NCBI RefSeq assembly: GCF_003986935.1
Contig: NZ_RJZE01000003.1
Span: 124,001-188,000, forward strand
Source: Paraburkholderia kururiensis JCM 10599 = LMG 19447
GTDB taxonomy: Bacteria; Pseudomonadota; Gammaproteobacteria; Burkholderiales; Burkholderiaceae
Reading direction: 5' to 3'
DNA length: 64,000 nucleotides
The notes beneath the pieces were generated by a model. It was not told where the DNA came from, did no database searches, and saw only the letters and a program-made list of their open reading frames with translations. The translations under genes and the position numbers were made by a program. Below, piece by piece: positions 43,561 through 54,119 of the stretch. Each line of letters begins with the position of its first letter. Position 1 is the stretch's first letter.

Positions 43561-44736
43561 TCATGCGGCGTGCGCGGCATCGCTCTGGACCGACGGCGCA
43601 AGGCCCGGGTCAAGCAGCGGAGCAAGCAGCGGCGGCAACGCCGCCAGCAGGTATTCGATGTCGCGCGCGGACGTTGTTTCGCCGAGCGACAGGCGCACGG
43701 CAGCCAGCGCCTCGTCGCGCGAGACGCCCATTGCGGTCAGCACGTGCGAGGGTTCGCTGCCCCCCGACGAACACGCAGCACCCGACGACGCACACACGCC
43801 GAGCTGATCGAAGCGCTGCAACACGACATCGGCGGACACCATGCCGAAGCGCAGATAACTCGTAGAAGCGACGCGCGGCGCGCCGGTCGAAAACACGTGC
43901 ATGCCGGGCACCGCTTCCTGCAGCCCGCGTTCGAGCGCATCGCGCAGTTGCGCCACGCGTGCGGCCTTTGCCTCGACATCGCCCAGCGCATCAAGCGCCG
44001 CCGCGAACCCCGCAATGGCCGGCAAATTTTCGGTGCCGCCACGACGATGCCGCTCCTGGCTGCCCTGCATCTGCGGCAGCAACGTCACGCCCTGGCGCAG
44101 CAGCAATGCACCGATGCCTTTCGGTCCGCCGATCTTGTGTGCCGACAGCGACACGGCGTCGGCGCCGAACGTGGCGAAATCGAACGGCACCTTGCCCACG
44201 AACTGCGTCGCATCCACGTGCATGCGGGCGCCCGCAGCCCGCGCCAGTGCGTACACGTCCTGCACGGGCATCAGCACGCCGGTCTCGTTGTTCGCCGCCA
44301 TCAGCGAAACGAGCGCGACGTCGGGGCCGATCAGGCGCGCTGCGTGGTCCAGGTCGAGCGTGCCGTCCGCATGCACGCCGATGAAGTCCACCGGCACGCC
44401 CTGCGCAATCAGCGCTCGCGCAAGCGCGAGGTGTCCCGCATGTTCGACGGCGCTGAACACGATGCGGCGACGCCCCGTGCCCTGCGCTGCCGCGTGAAGG
44501 CCCAGCACCGCGAGGTGGTTCGCTTCGGTCGCGCCGCTCGTGAAGATCACTTCCGCAGGCTTGCAACCGAGCGCGCTCGCCACGCGCGCCCGCGCCGCCC
44601 CGAGCGCGCGCTTCGCCTGCTGCCCCTGCCGATGTTGCGACGACGCGTTGCCCCACACGTCCGTCATCGTGGCCAGCACGGCCTGCACGACGCCCGGCGT
44701 GGGCGGCGTCGTCGCGTTGTGGTCGAGGTAGATCAT
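43561..44736 (-). CDS. nifS: Cysteine desulfurase NifS
   Basis: A 391-residue PLP-dependent cysteine desulfurase: MIYLDHNATTPP start, SAVEHAGHL, PLP lysine in SLSAHKIGGPKG, RRGGTENLPAIAGFAAA, and catalytic cysteine in SSGAACSSGGSEPSHVLTAMG. It supplies sulfur for nitrogenase clusters. It differs clearly from the IscS-type desulfurase at 51.98 kb, so the cluster carries two desulfurases. ATG 44736 with GGAG. Confidence 0.96.
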   Translation of the reverse strand: MIYLDHNATTPPTPGVVQAVLATMTDVWGNASSQHRQGQQAKRALGAARARVASALGCKPAEVIFTSGATEANHLAVLGLHAAAQGTGRRRIVFSAVEHAGHLALARALIAQGVPVDFIGVHADGTLDLDHAARLIGPDVALVSLMAANNETGVLMPVQDVYALARAAGARMHVDATQFVGKVPFDFATFGADAVSLSAHKIGGPKGIGALLLRQGVTLLPQMQGSQERHRRGGTENLPAIAGFAAALDALGDVEAKAARVAQLRDALERGLQEAVPGMHVFSTGAPRVASTSYLRFGMVSADVVLQRFDQLGVCASSGAACSSGGSEPSHVLTAMGVSRDEALAAVRLSLGETTSARDIEYLLAALPPLLAPLLDPGLAPSVQSDAAHAA

Positions 44737-44784
44737 GGTGGGCTCCGTCGGTCGCGCTGGAACGTCAAGCTTCAAGACCGCGCT

Positions 44785-45165
44785 TCATGGCCAGAACACG
44801 CGCGCGGCGTCCACGCACAGCATGTCGAGCAGCGCTGTCAGATCGAGGCTCGCGCACTGCTCGTCCCATTCGTGCATGACGTGATTGCGTGCATGCAGAT
44901 GCCACATGCCGTCCGCGTCGCGCGTGAGCCAGGCAATGTCGATCACGCCGCCGTCGCGGTCCACGTTGCGCGAACAGCACGGGCTTTCAATGCGATACCC
45001 GTCCGCCTCATGCGCCACGCGGGGGCGCACGTAGCGGTACCGCACGCGGTTGCGCAAGGCGCGCTCGATCTGGTGTTGCGTGAAGTCCGCCACGGGGCCG
45101 CTGTCGGGCCACACTCGGCGTGACGCCTTCGAGCCACCACCGCCTCGCACGGTGCGCGCAATCAT
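44785..45165 (-). CDS. DUF3024-like small protein
   Basis: A 126-residue protein: DFTQHQIERALRNRVRYRYVRPRVAHEADGYRIESPCCSRN, DGMWHLHARNH and a terminal LDMLCVDAARVFWP. The general layout resembles DUF3024, a family of unknown function, but the match is from memory and modest. A CC pair may bind metal. It overlaps the preceding nifZ-like gene by four bases (ATGA), so it belongs to the nifB-nifS train. Confidence 0.65.
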   Translation of the reverse strand: MIARTVRGGGGSKASRRVWPDSGPVADFTQHQIERALRNRVRYRYVRPRVAHEADGYRIESPCCSRNVDRDGGVIDIAWLTRDADGMWHLHARNHVMHEWDEQCASLDLTALLDMLCVDAARVFWP

Positions 45166-45437
45166 GGGCGCACCTCGTCTTCAGGTTGCAGCCCTGCGGG
45201 CGCCGGTGCGATCTCGTCTTCCGTGCAGCCCACTACCTGCCTGCCGAACTCGACGAGGTACACCGGCTCGCCGCTCTCCACCACGTGCCCTACGTTGACG
45301 ATCTCGCCCAGCGTGCCCGCCGTGACGAGGCATTCGTCCTGCGCACGCTCGGGGTAGCTGCCGTCGTTGCGGAGGTCGTCCAGCGCGACCACGCGCATGC
45401 CCCAGGCGTAGGCCGGCTCGATGGGTACGATGTTCAT
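45162..45437 (-). CDS. Short NifZ-like protein
   Basis: A 91-residue NifZ-family domain: GMRVVALDDLRNDGSYPERAQDECLVTAGTLGEIVNVGHVVESGEPVYLVEFGRQVVGCTEDEIA. It parallels the core of the neighbouring NifZ (VIARTVVRNDGTYTGKDIGDVLVSKGDIGYVTRIDTFLQQFYIYAVDFVESG). NifZ assists P-cluster maturation of NifDK. Overlaps both neighbours by four bases. A tandem NifZ pair suggests duplication and specialisation. Confidence 0.85.
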   Translation of the reverse strand: MNIVPIEPAYAWGMRVVALDDLRNDGSYPERAQDECLVTAGTLGEIVNVGHVVESGEPVYLVEFGRQVVGCTEDEIAPAPAGLQPEDEVRP

Positions 45438-45850
45438 CGCGTGCAGTCCTCCGCTTCGTCATGCGCCTCGCCGTCGGCATGCATGTCCTCGTCTTCGGCA
45501 TGGCCCTCGCCGCGGCGCCCCAGCGCCGCAAGTGCCGCCGCGCGTTCGCCCAGCCGTTCGAGCACGTCGTCGGGCAGGTTGTCGAGCGTGCACAACTCTT
45601 TCGCGCGCATGCCGACGCGGTGGCCGCTTTCCACGAAGTCCACCGCGTAGATGTAGAACTGCTGCAGGAACGTGTCGATACGCGTGACGTAGCCGATATC
45701 GCCCTTGCTCACGAGCACGTCGCCGATATCTTTGCCCGTATAGGTGCCGTCGTTGCGCACCACGGTGCGGGCAATCACGCGCTCGCCGAAGGCAAAGCGC
45801 GGCGGAAAGGCAATCTCGATGGCGTCGTCGTCGCGGTTGATGTCAGCCAT
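45434..45850 (-). CDS. nifZ: NifZ, P-cluster maturation factor
   Basis: A 138-residue NifZ with the characteristic FAFGERVIARTVVRNDGTYTGKDIGDVLVSKGDIGYVTRIDTFLQQFYIYAVDFVESGHRVGMRAKEL core and an acidic, histidine-containing tail (EGHAEDEDMHADGEAHDEAED) that could bind metal. It acts on NifDK during formation of the second P-cluster. ATG 45850 overlaps the LRV gene end by eight bases. Confidence 0.94.
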   Translation of the reverse strand: MADINRDDDAIEIAFPPRFAFGERVIARTVVRNDGTYTGKDIGDVLVSKGDIGYVTRIDTFLQQFYIYAVDFVESGHRVGMRAKELCTLDNLPDDVLERLGERAAALAALGRRGEGHAEDEDMHADGEAHDEAEDCTR

Positions 45851-46697
45851 GGTGTGCTCCGGCCTGGGCTTCTCTGTAGCACCGCTCTTCGTCCTTGCGT
45901 GCCACCGCGACGCACGGGGCATCGCCGCACAGCGCGTCGATGCGTTGGCGCGCAACGGCGCGCACCTCGTCGTCCGGGTCGGCCAGCAACGGCGTCAAGG
46001 CCTGCGGCTGCGCGCGTTGTGCGGCCTCCCAGCGCACGCGCCAGTCCACGTCGTCGAAGAGACGCGTGACGAGCGCGGCAGGCAGGCGCGCCGCGACGAT
46101 GCGGCGCACTTCGGGTTCCGGGTCGTCGGCCATGCGCAGCAGCGCGGGCATGTCGATGCGTTCGGCCACGCGCATTCTCACCACGCGGTCGGCGTCGCGG
46201 GCCATCAGCGGCAGCAGCGCAGAAGGCAGGCGCCTTGCGACCCATTCGCGCACGCCGTAGTCCGGGTCCGTGCGCAGATGGGCCAGCGCCTCGGGCGCGA
46301 GCCGCTGCGCAACGCGAATGCGCACCTCGCGGTGCGGGTCGCCCGCCATGCGCGCGAGTTGCGCCTGCGGCAGACGCACCGCAATTTGCAGGCGCACGGT
46401 TTCGTCGGGATCGTCAATCAGTGCAGGCAGACGGAACACGTCGGCATGGCGCGCCGCGATGGCACGCACCTCGAAATAAGGGTGATCGAGATGCGCGTTG
46501 CCCAGTTCGGAATGCCAACGAAAGAAGCGGTCGATGCGACGCGCGTAGGCGTCTTGCATGCAGGCGTGGCCCGGCTCGCAGCCTGCTTCGTCGGGCAACG
46601 CACGCAATGCCTGATGCGGGCACGCTGCGCAGTTCACCGGTCCACCCTGCCAGTGACGCGGCGGAATGTCTGCGGAAGGGGCGCGGCGCGTGTTCAT
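45843..46697 (-). CDS. 4Fe-4S leucine-rich-repeat-variant (LRV) protein
   Basis: A 284-residue protein with an N-terminal cysteine motif C-x2-C-x13-C-x5-C (NCAACPHQALRALPDEAGCEPGHAC), the 4Fe-4S site of the Azotobacter LRV protein, followed by about eight repeats of the LRV/HEAT-like type (for example DPDYGVREWVARRLPSALLPLMARDADRVVRMRVAERI). LRV proteins are found in nif clusters; their function is unknown. The repeats form a right-handed superhelix suited to partner binding. Overlaps both neighbours. Confidence 0.88.
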   Translation of the reverse strand: MNTRRAPSADIPPRHWQGGPVNCAACPHQALRALPDEAGCEPGHACMQDAYARRIDRFFRWHSELGNAHLDHPYFEVRAIAARHADVFRLPALIDDPDETVRLQIAVRLPQAQLARMAGDPHREVRIRVAQRLAPEALAHLRTDPDYGVREWVARRLPSALLPLMARDADRVVRMRVAERIDMPALLRMADDPEPEVRRIVAARLPAALVTRLFDDVDWRVRWEAAQRAQPQALTPLLADPDDEVRAVARQRIDALCGDAPCVAVARKDEERCYREAQAGAHHG

Positions 46698-47296
46698 GGT
46701 TGTGCCGCCCAGCCGCGTGCGGGGTATGCGTGCCGTGTCGCGAAGCCGTCGGCATCCGCATCGGCGTCTGCCGCTTCTTCGTGGCGCGTCAGCACATGCA
46801 GCAGCAACGCGCTGCCCACCTGGTCGTCGGGATCGAGGCGCCGCAGTTCGCCGAGGCACCTACGCGCTGCCTCAAGCTCACCCAGCCGCATATGCAGATA
46901 CGCGAGCCCCTTCAACGTGAACAGATAGAAGCGAACCGCCGCGTCGTAGCGCACGGCGTCGTGCGACGGCGGTACTGCATCGAAGCGCGTGCCGAGCGCC
47001 GCGCGTGCCACGGCAAGCGCCGCTTCGCCTACGTTGCGCGCCTCGGCCAGCCGATGCCCATAGAAGTAGAAGCGATACAGCGCAATGAGCGGCGCCGGGT
47101 GATCGGGCGCCATCGCGCGAGCCCGTTCGAGGCACGCCAGCGCCTCGTCGGGGCGGTCGCGCAGCCGGCTCGCTTCGGCCACAAGCTGTTCGGCTTCAGG
47201 CGCGAGCCCGCCACCCAGCGCGGACAGCGCGAAGCGCGCCATCGCGTCGTCAACGCCCAGCCCTTCGGCTGCTTCGAACGTGAGCGGCTGCGTCAT
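46694..47296 (-). CDS. TPR-like helical protein, nif region copy 1
   Basis: A 200-residue helical-repeat protein: PDEALACLERARAMAPDHPAPLIALYRFYFYGHRLAEARNVGEAAL and AVRFYLFTLKGLAYLHMRLGELEAARRCLGELRRLDPDDQVGSALLLHVL. The pattern is TPR-like. A shorter relative is encoded at 62446-62922 with a nearly identical core (RFWLFTLKALAF...LRALDPADRIG). Both flank the nif core, suggesting a shared partner. No enzymatic motif. Overlaps the LRV gene by four bases. Confidence 0.75.
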   Translation of the reverse strand: MTQPLTFEAAEGLGVDDAMARFALSALGGGLAPEAEQLVAEASRLRDRPDEALACLERARAMAPDHPAPLIALYRFYFYGHRLAEARNVGEAALAVARAALGTRFDAVPPSHDAVRYDAAVRFYLFTLKGLAYLHMRLGELEAARRCLGELRRLDPDDQVGSALLLHVLTRHEEAADADADADGFATRHAYPARGWAAQP

Positions 47297-47310
47297 GGCA
47301 TGGGCCTGCG

Positions 47311-47715
47311 TCAGGACGCCTGCGGCGGCAACGGCGGACGACCCCGCCCAATCGCGCCCACGTCGATGCGCGCCACGCCCGGCTCGCTCGCGCCCGTGCT
47401 GCTGCACGCGCACGGCGCCTGGTTCTGGCTCACGAACGTGAGGCCCGACTGCGTCGGCGTATCGACGAAGTCGATCGTCACGCCGTCCAGCAGCAGCCGG
47501 CTCTCGGCGGGCAGGAAGAGCAGCAGGTCGCCCACCTCCAGCGCCTGCTCGCCTTCCTTGAGCGCCGCCTCGGCGCTGAACTCGGCCTGATAGCCGGAGC
47601 AGCCGCCCGGGCTCACGAGCAGACGAAAGCCTGCGCCTGCGGGCAAGCCCGAAAAGCGCACGATGCGGCGCATGAATTTCTCCGCGGCGGGAGTGACGGT
47701 AACGTGGGGCAGCAT
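47311..47715 (-). CDS. A-type Fe-S carrier (IscA/HesB), nif-associated
   Basis: A 134-residue HesB/IscA protein: VTPAAEKFMRRIVRFSG, GFRLLVSPGGCSGYQAEFS with the first cysteine, and QAPCACSS with the last two. The extra C-terminal tail (GASEPGVARIDVGAIGRGRPPLPPQAS) is typical of the nif IscA form. It delivers Fe-S clusters to nitrogenase proteins or NifB. It lies 15 bases upstream of the TPR-like gene and 64 bases downstream of fdxN. Confidence 0.92.
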   Translation of the reverse strand: MLPHVTVTPAAEKFMRRIVRFSGLPAGAGFRLLVSPGGCSGYQAEFSAEAALKEGEQALEVGDLLLFLPAESRLLLDGVTIDFVDTPTQSGLTFVSQNQAPCACSSTGASEPGVARIDVGAIGRGRPPLPPQAS

Positions 47716-47779
47716 GGTGCAGGTAGTCTCCAGTTAAGGCAGTCGAACGGTCAGGCAACGGCGCGGCGTGTGCCGGCGC

Positions 47780-47974
47780 TCACGCCTGAACGATGCAGCC
47801 GTCCACGGGGCACACCGCGACACACTGCGGGCTGTCGAAGTGGCCGTCGCACTCCGTGCACTTCTTCGGGTCGATCGTGAATACGCCGCCTTTCTCGCTG
47901 ATCGCGACGTTGGGGCACTCCGGCTCGCATGCCGAGCAGCCGGTGCAAGTCGAGCCAATGATCTTCAGGGCCAT
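47780..47974 (-). CDS. fdxN: 2[4Fe-4S] ferredoxin FdxN-type
   Basis: A 64-residue ferredoxin: [13 protein letters not shown] and [22 protein letters not shown], the insertion in the second motif being that of the nif-linked FdxN/fdIII-like low-potential ferredoxins next to nifB. It is the likely electron donor to the radical SAM enzyme NifB or to nitrogenase. Separated from nifB by 104 bases with a strong hairpin. Confidence 0.93.
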   Translation of the reverse strand: MALKIIGSTCTGCSACEPECPNVAISEKGGVFTIDPKKCTECDGHFDSPQCVAVCPVDGCIVQA

Positions 47975-48017
47975 GGGGACACTCCTTTGAATGGTGATTC
48001 GTGTAACTGATGCTGAA

Positions 48018-48040
48018 CGGGCCGCGTGTCATGCGGCCCG
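48018..48040. terminator. Hairpin between nifB and fdxN
   Basis: CGGGCCGC-GTGTCAT-GCGGCCCG: an 8-bp perfect stem without a T run. It may attenuate or process the nifB-fdxN message rather than fully end it. Confidence 0.5.
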
Positions 48041-48078
48041 CTCGCGTGGTCCGCTTATGCACTGGCGAATAAATGCCG

Positions 48079-49680
48079 CTACGCCGCCGCCCCCGCGGCC
48101 GAGCCCGTGAACGCGCCCTGCCGGATGGCCGCGTCGCCGCGGTCTTCGTGCACGATGGCGCCGCTCGCGATGCGTTCGCGGTAGCCGTTGAACCAGGCCA
48201 GCGCGGCTTTTTCGATGAACTCGCCCACGTACTGATCCACGGGTTCGATGCCCGCCTGCGCGAGTTCATCGCGCGGGCAAGCGCCAATCTTCGCGACCAG
48301 TACCGCATGGCAGTCGTTGATGGCGCGCACGACAGACGGCAGTTGTTCGTCGTCGCCGTAGCCGCCCTGGCAGTACAGGTCCACGCGGCGATGGCCCACG
48401 AACAGCGCTTCGGTCGCGCTCACCTCGAAGATCTGGAATTCGGTGACGTGGCCGAAGTGCTCGTTCACGCGTCCACCGCCCTTCGTGGCGACCGCCACCA
48501 GCACCTTGAGGTCGTCGGCTACGTCGATGGCCTGCGCGGCGGCCAGCGCTTCCTGCTTCGCTGCATGCTGCGCCTCGCGTTCCGCCTCCACGCGGCTCTG
48601 GTATTCGCGGCGACGGTCGAGGTCGTAGACCACTTCCATCTGCTCGATCTTGTCGAGCGTGAATTCCTCGCTGCGGTCTTCGCCCAGCAGGCCCACCGCG
48701 TCCGCACGGCACTGGCGGCAATGGCGCATCAGGTTCGCACCGCCCATGCAGGCGTCCTGCACGGCCTTCAGTTCCTGGGCCGTCGGCCCGCGCTGACCTG
48801 TGAGGCCGAAATGCGTGCCGTGCTCCGCTTCGGAAATGAGCGGCATGATGTTGTGCAGGAACGCGCCGCGCTTTTTCACCTCGCGGTTCACGTCGATCAG
48901 ATGCGTGTCGTTGATGCCCGGAATCAGCACGGAATTGATCTTCGTGAGCACGCCGCGCGCCGTGAGCATTTCGAGCCCCTTCATCTGCCGCTCGTGCAGA
49001 ATCTGCGCGGCTTCGTAGCCGGTTACGCGCCGGTGGTCCCAGAAGATCCACGGGTAGATCTTCGCGCCCACGGCAGGGTCCACCATGTTGATGGTGATGG
49101 TGACGTGGTCGATGTTGTACTGGCAGATCTCGTCCACGAGGTCCGGCAGTGCGAGGCCGTTCGTGGAGAGACAGAGCTTGATGTCGGGCGCCTGCTCTTG
49201 AAGCATGCGGAACGTGTCGAAGGTTTTCTTCGGATTCGCAAGCGAATCGCCTGGGCCCGCAATGCCGAGCACGGTCATCTGCGGAATCTCGCTCGCTACG
49301 GCGACCACCTTCTTCACGGCTTGTTCGGGCGTGAGCTTCTGCGAGACGACACCGGGCCGCGACTCGTTCGAGCAGTCGTATTTACGGTTGCAGTAGTTGC
49401 ACTGGATGTTGCACGCGGGCGCGACGGCCACGTGCATGCGTGCGTAATGGTGATGGGCTTCTTCGGAATAGCAGGGGTGATTCTTCACCTTCTCCCATAT
49501 TTCGGCGGGCATGTCGTCGGGGCCGCCCGACGAACCGCAGCTCGCCTTGCCGTCGCCGCCCTGCGAACCGCAGCCGCCGCCAGCTGCGGGCACATCGATG
49601 GTCGAGCCGAGCGGCTTGATCTGCCCGATGCCGATATAGGCGGCAGCGGGTAGCGTGCTGGCATTCGCGCGATCTTGCAT
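48079..49680 (-). CDS. nifB: NifB, radical SAM enzyme making NifB-cofactor
   Basis: A 533-residue NifB. Radical SAM cysteines C90-x3-C94-x2-C97 (CNIQCNYC), further conserved CSNESRPGV, and [12 protein letters not shown]-type segments; a C-terminal NifX-like domain ([20 protein letters not shown]...[12 protein letters not shown]) is fused, as in many proteobacteria. It condenses two 4Fe-4S units with a carbide into the 8Fe-9S-C core. ATG 49680 is preceded by GAGGAGATATCC. Driven by a sigma-54 promoter and NifA site. Confidence 0.97.
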   Translation of the reverse strand: MQDRANASTLPAAAYIGIGQIKPLGSTIDVPAAGGGCGSQGGDGKASCGSSGGPDDMPAEIWEKVKNHPCYSEEAHHHYARMHVAVAPACNIQCNYCNRKYDCSNESRPGVVSQKLTPEQAVKKVVAVASEIPQMTVLGIAGPGDSLANPKKTFDTFRMLQEQAPDIKLCLSTNGLALPDLVDEICQYNIDHVTITINMVDPAVGAKIYPWIFWDHRRVTGYEAAQILHERQMKGLEMLTARGVLTKINSVLIPGINDTHLIDVNREVKKRGAFLHNIMPLISEAEHGTHFGLTGQRGPTAQELKAVQDACMGGANLMRHCRQCRADAVGLLGEDRSEEFTLDKIEQMEVVYDLDRRREYQSRVEAEREAQHAAKQEALAAAQAIDVADDLKVLVAVATKGGGRVNEHFGHVTEFQIFEVSATEALFVGHRRVDLYCQGGYGDDEQLPSVVRAINDCHAVLVAKIGACPRDELAQAGIEPVDQYVGEFIEKAALAWFNGYRERIASGAIVHEDRGDAAIRQGAFTGSAAGAAA

Positions 49681-49723
49681 GGATATCTCCTCGCAACCGT
49701 GGGTGGCTACGCGTGGAGATAAA

Positions 49724-49739
49724 AGCCAGATCCATGCCA
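49724..49739 (-). promoter_or_regulatory. Sigma-54 promoter of nifB
   Basis: TGGCATGGATCTGGCT on the minus strand has TGGCATG, N4, and GC at the right distance (GG-N10-GC); TGGC replaces TTGC. Predicted start near 49713, 33 bases before the ATG. Confidence 0.7.
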
Positions 49740-49856
49740 TTCACGCAGGGCCCGCGAAATCGCGGATGTGGCCTACATGCGTGCGTTTTGTCGTGTGTTT
49801 TGTGATGGGTTTGTCGGGCCTCTACGTCACTCAGACCCAACAAGGCCCGGCGTTTC

Positions 49857-49872
49857 TGTCGCTGTTGCGACA
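49857..49872. promoter_or_regulatory. NifA upstream activator site of nifB
   Basis: TGTCGCTGTTGCGACA: exact TGT-N10-ACA with the extended TGTCG-N6-CGACA form, about 120 bases upstream of the nifB -24 box and 35 bases after the nifA stop. Confidence 0.85.
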
Positions 49873-49906
49873 AAGCTCACAACGATGCGTCGTGCTCGGC
49901 GCAGTG

Positions 49907-51640
<1,734 letters not shown>

Positions 51641-51710
51641 GAATCCCTCCGCTCGTGCTGTGGCCCGGTCGAGGCGCCACGGCCCAACAACAGCACGATC
51701 CGCCATCAAA

Positions 51711-51725
51711 GCAAGATTTAGCCCA
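51711..51725 (-). promoter_or_regulatory. Possible sigma-54 element of nifA
   Basis: TGGGCTAAATCTTGCT on the minus strand has GG-N10-GC and TTGCT, but the CACG part of the -24 box is absent. If real, nifA would be autoactivated. Confidence 0.35.
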
Positions 51726-51767
51726 AGCCGGGACCGGACCGGCATTCGGGCACACAACGAAGCGGGG

Positions 51768-51803
51768 CGACAAAGCCGACACGAAGGCGACAGGGAGCCG
51801 ACA
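51768..51803 (+). promoter_or_regulatory. Array of four CGACA half-sites upstream of iscS
   Basis: CGACA occurs at 51768, 51777, 51788 and 51799, spacings 9, 11 and 11 bases. CGACA is the exact right half of the two best NifA sites in this window (TGTCG-N6-CGACA), but the matching TGTCG halves are absent. The array is about 95-130 bases upstream of the iscS sigma-54 promoter, where a NifA site is expected. The whole 341-base nifA-iscS gap holds only regulatory sequence. Confidence 0.5.
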
Positions 51804-51845
51804 AACACAACAAGCCTGAGCCGCGATTCCGCCTCTACACCGTAC

Positions 51846-51893
51846 AAAAAAAACATTGCGTGCCGAGGAAATAACAATACCCGTCAAAAAAAA
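51846..51893 (+). other. Two A8 tracts between half-site array and iscS promoter
   Basis: Runs of eight A at 51846-51853 and 51886-51893, 40 bases apart (about four helical turns), in an otherwise GC-rich genome. Phased A-tracts bend DNA and could bring bound activator to the sigma-54 holoenzyme in place of IHF. Confidence 0.5.
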
Positions 51894-51896
51894 CCG

Positions 51897-51912
51897 TGGC
51901 ATGGATGTTGCA
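51897..51912 (+). promoter_or_regulatory. Sigma-54 promoter of the nif-linked isc operon
   Basis: TGGCATGGATGTTGCA matches the consensus TGGCACG-N4-TTGCA with one change and exact spacing. Predicted start near 51923, 59 bases before the iscS ATG. Confidence 0.85.
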
Positions 51913-51981
51913 AATTTTGGCTGCCTGCCTTGATCCGCTCCATCCGCCTGATTCGCTCGACACGCAAAAAGGGAGTTCGCC

Positions 51982-53220
51982 ATGCCGGACCTTGCCCGTG
52001 ACCCTGAACGCCGCGCCCAGCCCGTCTATCTGGACTACGCGGCCACCACGCCCGTGGACCCGCGCGTCGCGCGCCGCATGCTGCCCTATATGACGCAGTT
52101 GTTCGGCAACCCGGCGAGCCGCTCCCACGCCTACGGCTGGGCGGCCGACGAAGCCGTGGAACTGGCGCGCGAGCAGGTGGCGAGCCTCGTGAACGCCGAC
52201 CCGCGCGAGATCGTCTGGACCTCGGGCGCGACGGAGTCGAACAACCTTGCGCTGAAAGGCGCCGCGCACTTCTACCGCTCGCGCGGCAACCACCTCGTGA
52301 CGGTCGCCACCGAGCACAAGGCCGTGCTCGACACCCTGCGCGAACTGGAACGCGAAGGGTTCGAGGTGACGGTGCTGCCCGTGCAGCCCGACGGCCGCGT
52401 CGATCCCGCCGCCTTCGAAGCGGCGCTCAAGCCCGGCACCGTGCTGGCGTCGGCCATGTTCGTCAACAACGAAACGGGCGCCATGCACGACATTGGCGCG
52501 CTCGGCGCGATCTGCCGCAGCCGCGGCGTGCTGTTCCACGTCGACGCCGCGCAGGCCGCGGGCAAGGTGCCTGTCGATCTGGAAACGTTGCCCGTGGACC
52601 TGATGTCGCTTTCCGCGCACAAGATGTACGGCCCGAAAGGCGTTGGCGCGCTCTATGTGCGCCGCAAGCCGCGCGTGCGCCTTGAAGCGCAGATGCACGG
52701 CGGTGGCCACGAGCGCGGCATGCGTTCCGGCACGCTGCCTACGCACCAGATCGTCGGCATGGGCGAGGCGTTCTGGCTCGCGCGCGAGAGCATGCAGGCC
52801 GACACCGAGCGCATCCGTGCGCTGCGCGACCGGCTCTGGGCGGGTCTCTCGGCCATCGACGCCGTGTGCCTCAACGGCGACCTCGCGCACTGCGCGCCGC
52901 ATTACCTGAACGTGAGCTTCCGCTACGTGGAGGGCGAATCGCTGCTGATGGGCATCAAGGACATCGCGGTGTCGTCGGGGTCCGCCTGCACGTCGGCGAG
53001 CCTCGAACCCAGCTACGTGCTGCGCGCGATGGGGCGCGAAGACGAACTCGCGCACAGCTCCATCCGTTTTTCGCTCGGCCGCTTCACGACGGCGGAAGAA
53101 ATCGATTTCGCCATTGACCAGGTCACCCAGGTGGTGGGGCGGCTGCGCGAAATGAGCCCGCTGTGGGACATGGCGCGCGCGGGCGTGGACCTGGCTTCTA
53201 TCCAGTGGGCAGCGCATTGA
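51982..53220 (+). CDS. iscS: IscS-type cysteine desulfurase (nif-linked copy)
   Basis: A 412-residue desulfurase of the IscS rather than NifS subgroup: [18 protein letters not shown] lysine in [33 protein letters not shown], catalytic cysteine in [17 protein letters not shown], and the IscS C-terminus [25 protein letters not shown]. It supplies sulfur to IscU. It opens a sigma-54-driven operon iscS-iscU-erpA-like-iscA-hscA-fdx without iscR. AAAGGGAG precedes the ATG. Confidence 0.94.
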   Translation: MPDLARDPERRAQPVYLDYAATTPVDPRVARRMLPYMTQLFGNPASRSHAYGWAADEAVELAREQVASLVNADPREIVWTSGATESNNLALKGAAHFYRSRGNHLVTVATEHKAVLDTLRELEREGFEVTVLPVQPDGRVDPAAFEAALKPGTVLASAMFVNNETGAMHDIGALGAICRSRGVLFHVDAAQAAGKVPVDLETLPVDLMSLSAHKMYGPKGVGALYVRRKPRVRLEAQMHGGGHERGMRSGTLPTHQIVGMGEAFWLARESMQADTERIRALRDRLWAGLSAIDAVCLNGDLAHCAPHYLNVSFRYVEGESLLMGIKDIAVSSGSACTSASLEPSYVLRAMGREDELAHSSIRFSLGRFTTAEEIDFAIDQVTQVVGRLREMSPLWDMARAGVDLASIQWAAH

Positions 53221-53263
53221 GGCACTGAACACACATTCCGCCGTTCTCCACGAGGAGCATGCG

Positions 53264-53707
53264 ATGGCTTACAGCAACGAGGTACTGGACCACTACGAAA
53301 ACCCGCGCAACGTCGGCTCATTCGCGAAAGACGACAGCGCGGTGGGCACCGGCATGGTGGGCGCGCCCGCCTGCGGCGACGTGATGCGGCTGCAGATTCG
53401 CGTGAACCGCGACGGCATGATCGAAGACGCACGCTTCAAGACCTACGGCTGCGGCTCGGCCATCGCATCGAGTTCGCTCGTGACCGAATGGGTGAAGGGC
53501 AAGACGCTCGACGAGGCCATGACGATCCGCAATACGCAGATCGCGGAGGCGCTCGCCCTGCCGCCCGTGAAGATTCACTGCTCGATCCTGGCCGAGGACG
53601 CCATCAAGGCCGCCGTCGCCGATTTCCGCTCGCGCCAGCACACACAAGCGGACGAAGGTAACAGCCTCACGACCGAACAGCCGGCCTGCGCGTCCGGCGC
53701 CCAGTGA
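53264..53707 (+). CDS. iscU: Fe-S scaffold IscU (nif-linked copy)
   Basis: A 147-residue Isc[21 protein letters not shown] start, cluster cysteines in [21 protein letters not shown] and HCS, and the HscA recognition motif LPPVK at residues about 99-103, followed by an extra C-terminal tail ([24 protein letters not shown]) beyond the usual 128 residues. It assembles clusters with IscS sulfur. It replaces the modular NifU, which is absent from the window. Confidence 0.94.
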   Translation: MAYSNEVLDHYENPRNVGSFAKDDSAVGTGMVGAPACGDVMRLQIRVNRDGMIEDARFKTYGCGSAIASSSLVTEWVKGKTLDEAMTIRNTQIAEALALPPVKIHCSILAEDAIKAAVADFRSRQHTQADEGNSLTTEQPACASGAQ

Positions 53708-53736
53708 ACGCGCTCATTCGAACGAGGACTCGCACC

Positions 53737-54108
53737 ATGGAAATGCTTGAACCTGTGGCCGCCGCGCCGCAATCCGCGCCGGCCTTTCTCGACTTCACCG
53801 CGCGCGCCGCGGCGAAGGTCGCCTCGCTGATCGAAGAAGAAGGCAACCCGCAACTGAAGCTGCGGCTCTACGTGTCGGGCGGCGGCTGCTCCGGCTTTCA
53901 ATACGGCTTCTCGTTCGACGACCAGGTGGCCGAAGACGACATGCAGGTGGTCACAGACGGCGTCACGCTGCTGATCGACGCCATGAGCCAGCAATATCTG
54001 CTCGGCGCGCGCGTGGATTACGAAGACGGGCTCGAAGGCTCGCGCTTCGTGATCCAGAACCCGAATGCGCAGAGCACCTGCGGCTGCGGCAGTTCGTTCT
54101 CCGCGTGA
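53737..54108 (+). CDS. A-type Fe-S carrier, ErpA-like
   Basis: A 123-residue A-type carrier: [90 protein letters not shown]. The three ligand cysteines (GGGC, CGC) are present, and the sequence is of the ErpA subgroup. ATG 53737 was preferred to a GTG overlapping the iscU stop. Passes clusters to targets. Confidence 0.9.
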   Translation: MEMLEPVAAAPQSAPAFLDFTARAAAKVASLIEEEGNPQLKLRLYVSGGGCSGFQYGFSFDDQVAEDDMQVVTDGVTLLIDAMSQQYLLGARVDYEDGLEGSRFVIQNPNAQSTCGCGSSFSA

Positions 54109-54119
54109 GCGAGGTTGCC

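Noticed and set aside
43498-45123. Plus-strand open frame of 541 codons opposite nifS and neighbours
   Set aside because: Antisense shadow of nifS, nifT and the DUF3024-like gene; no motif.
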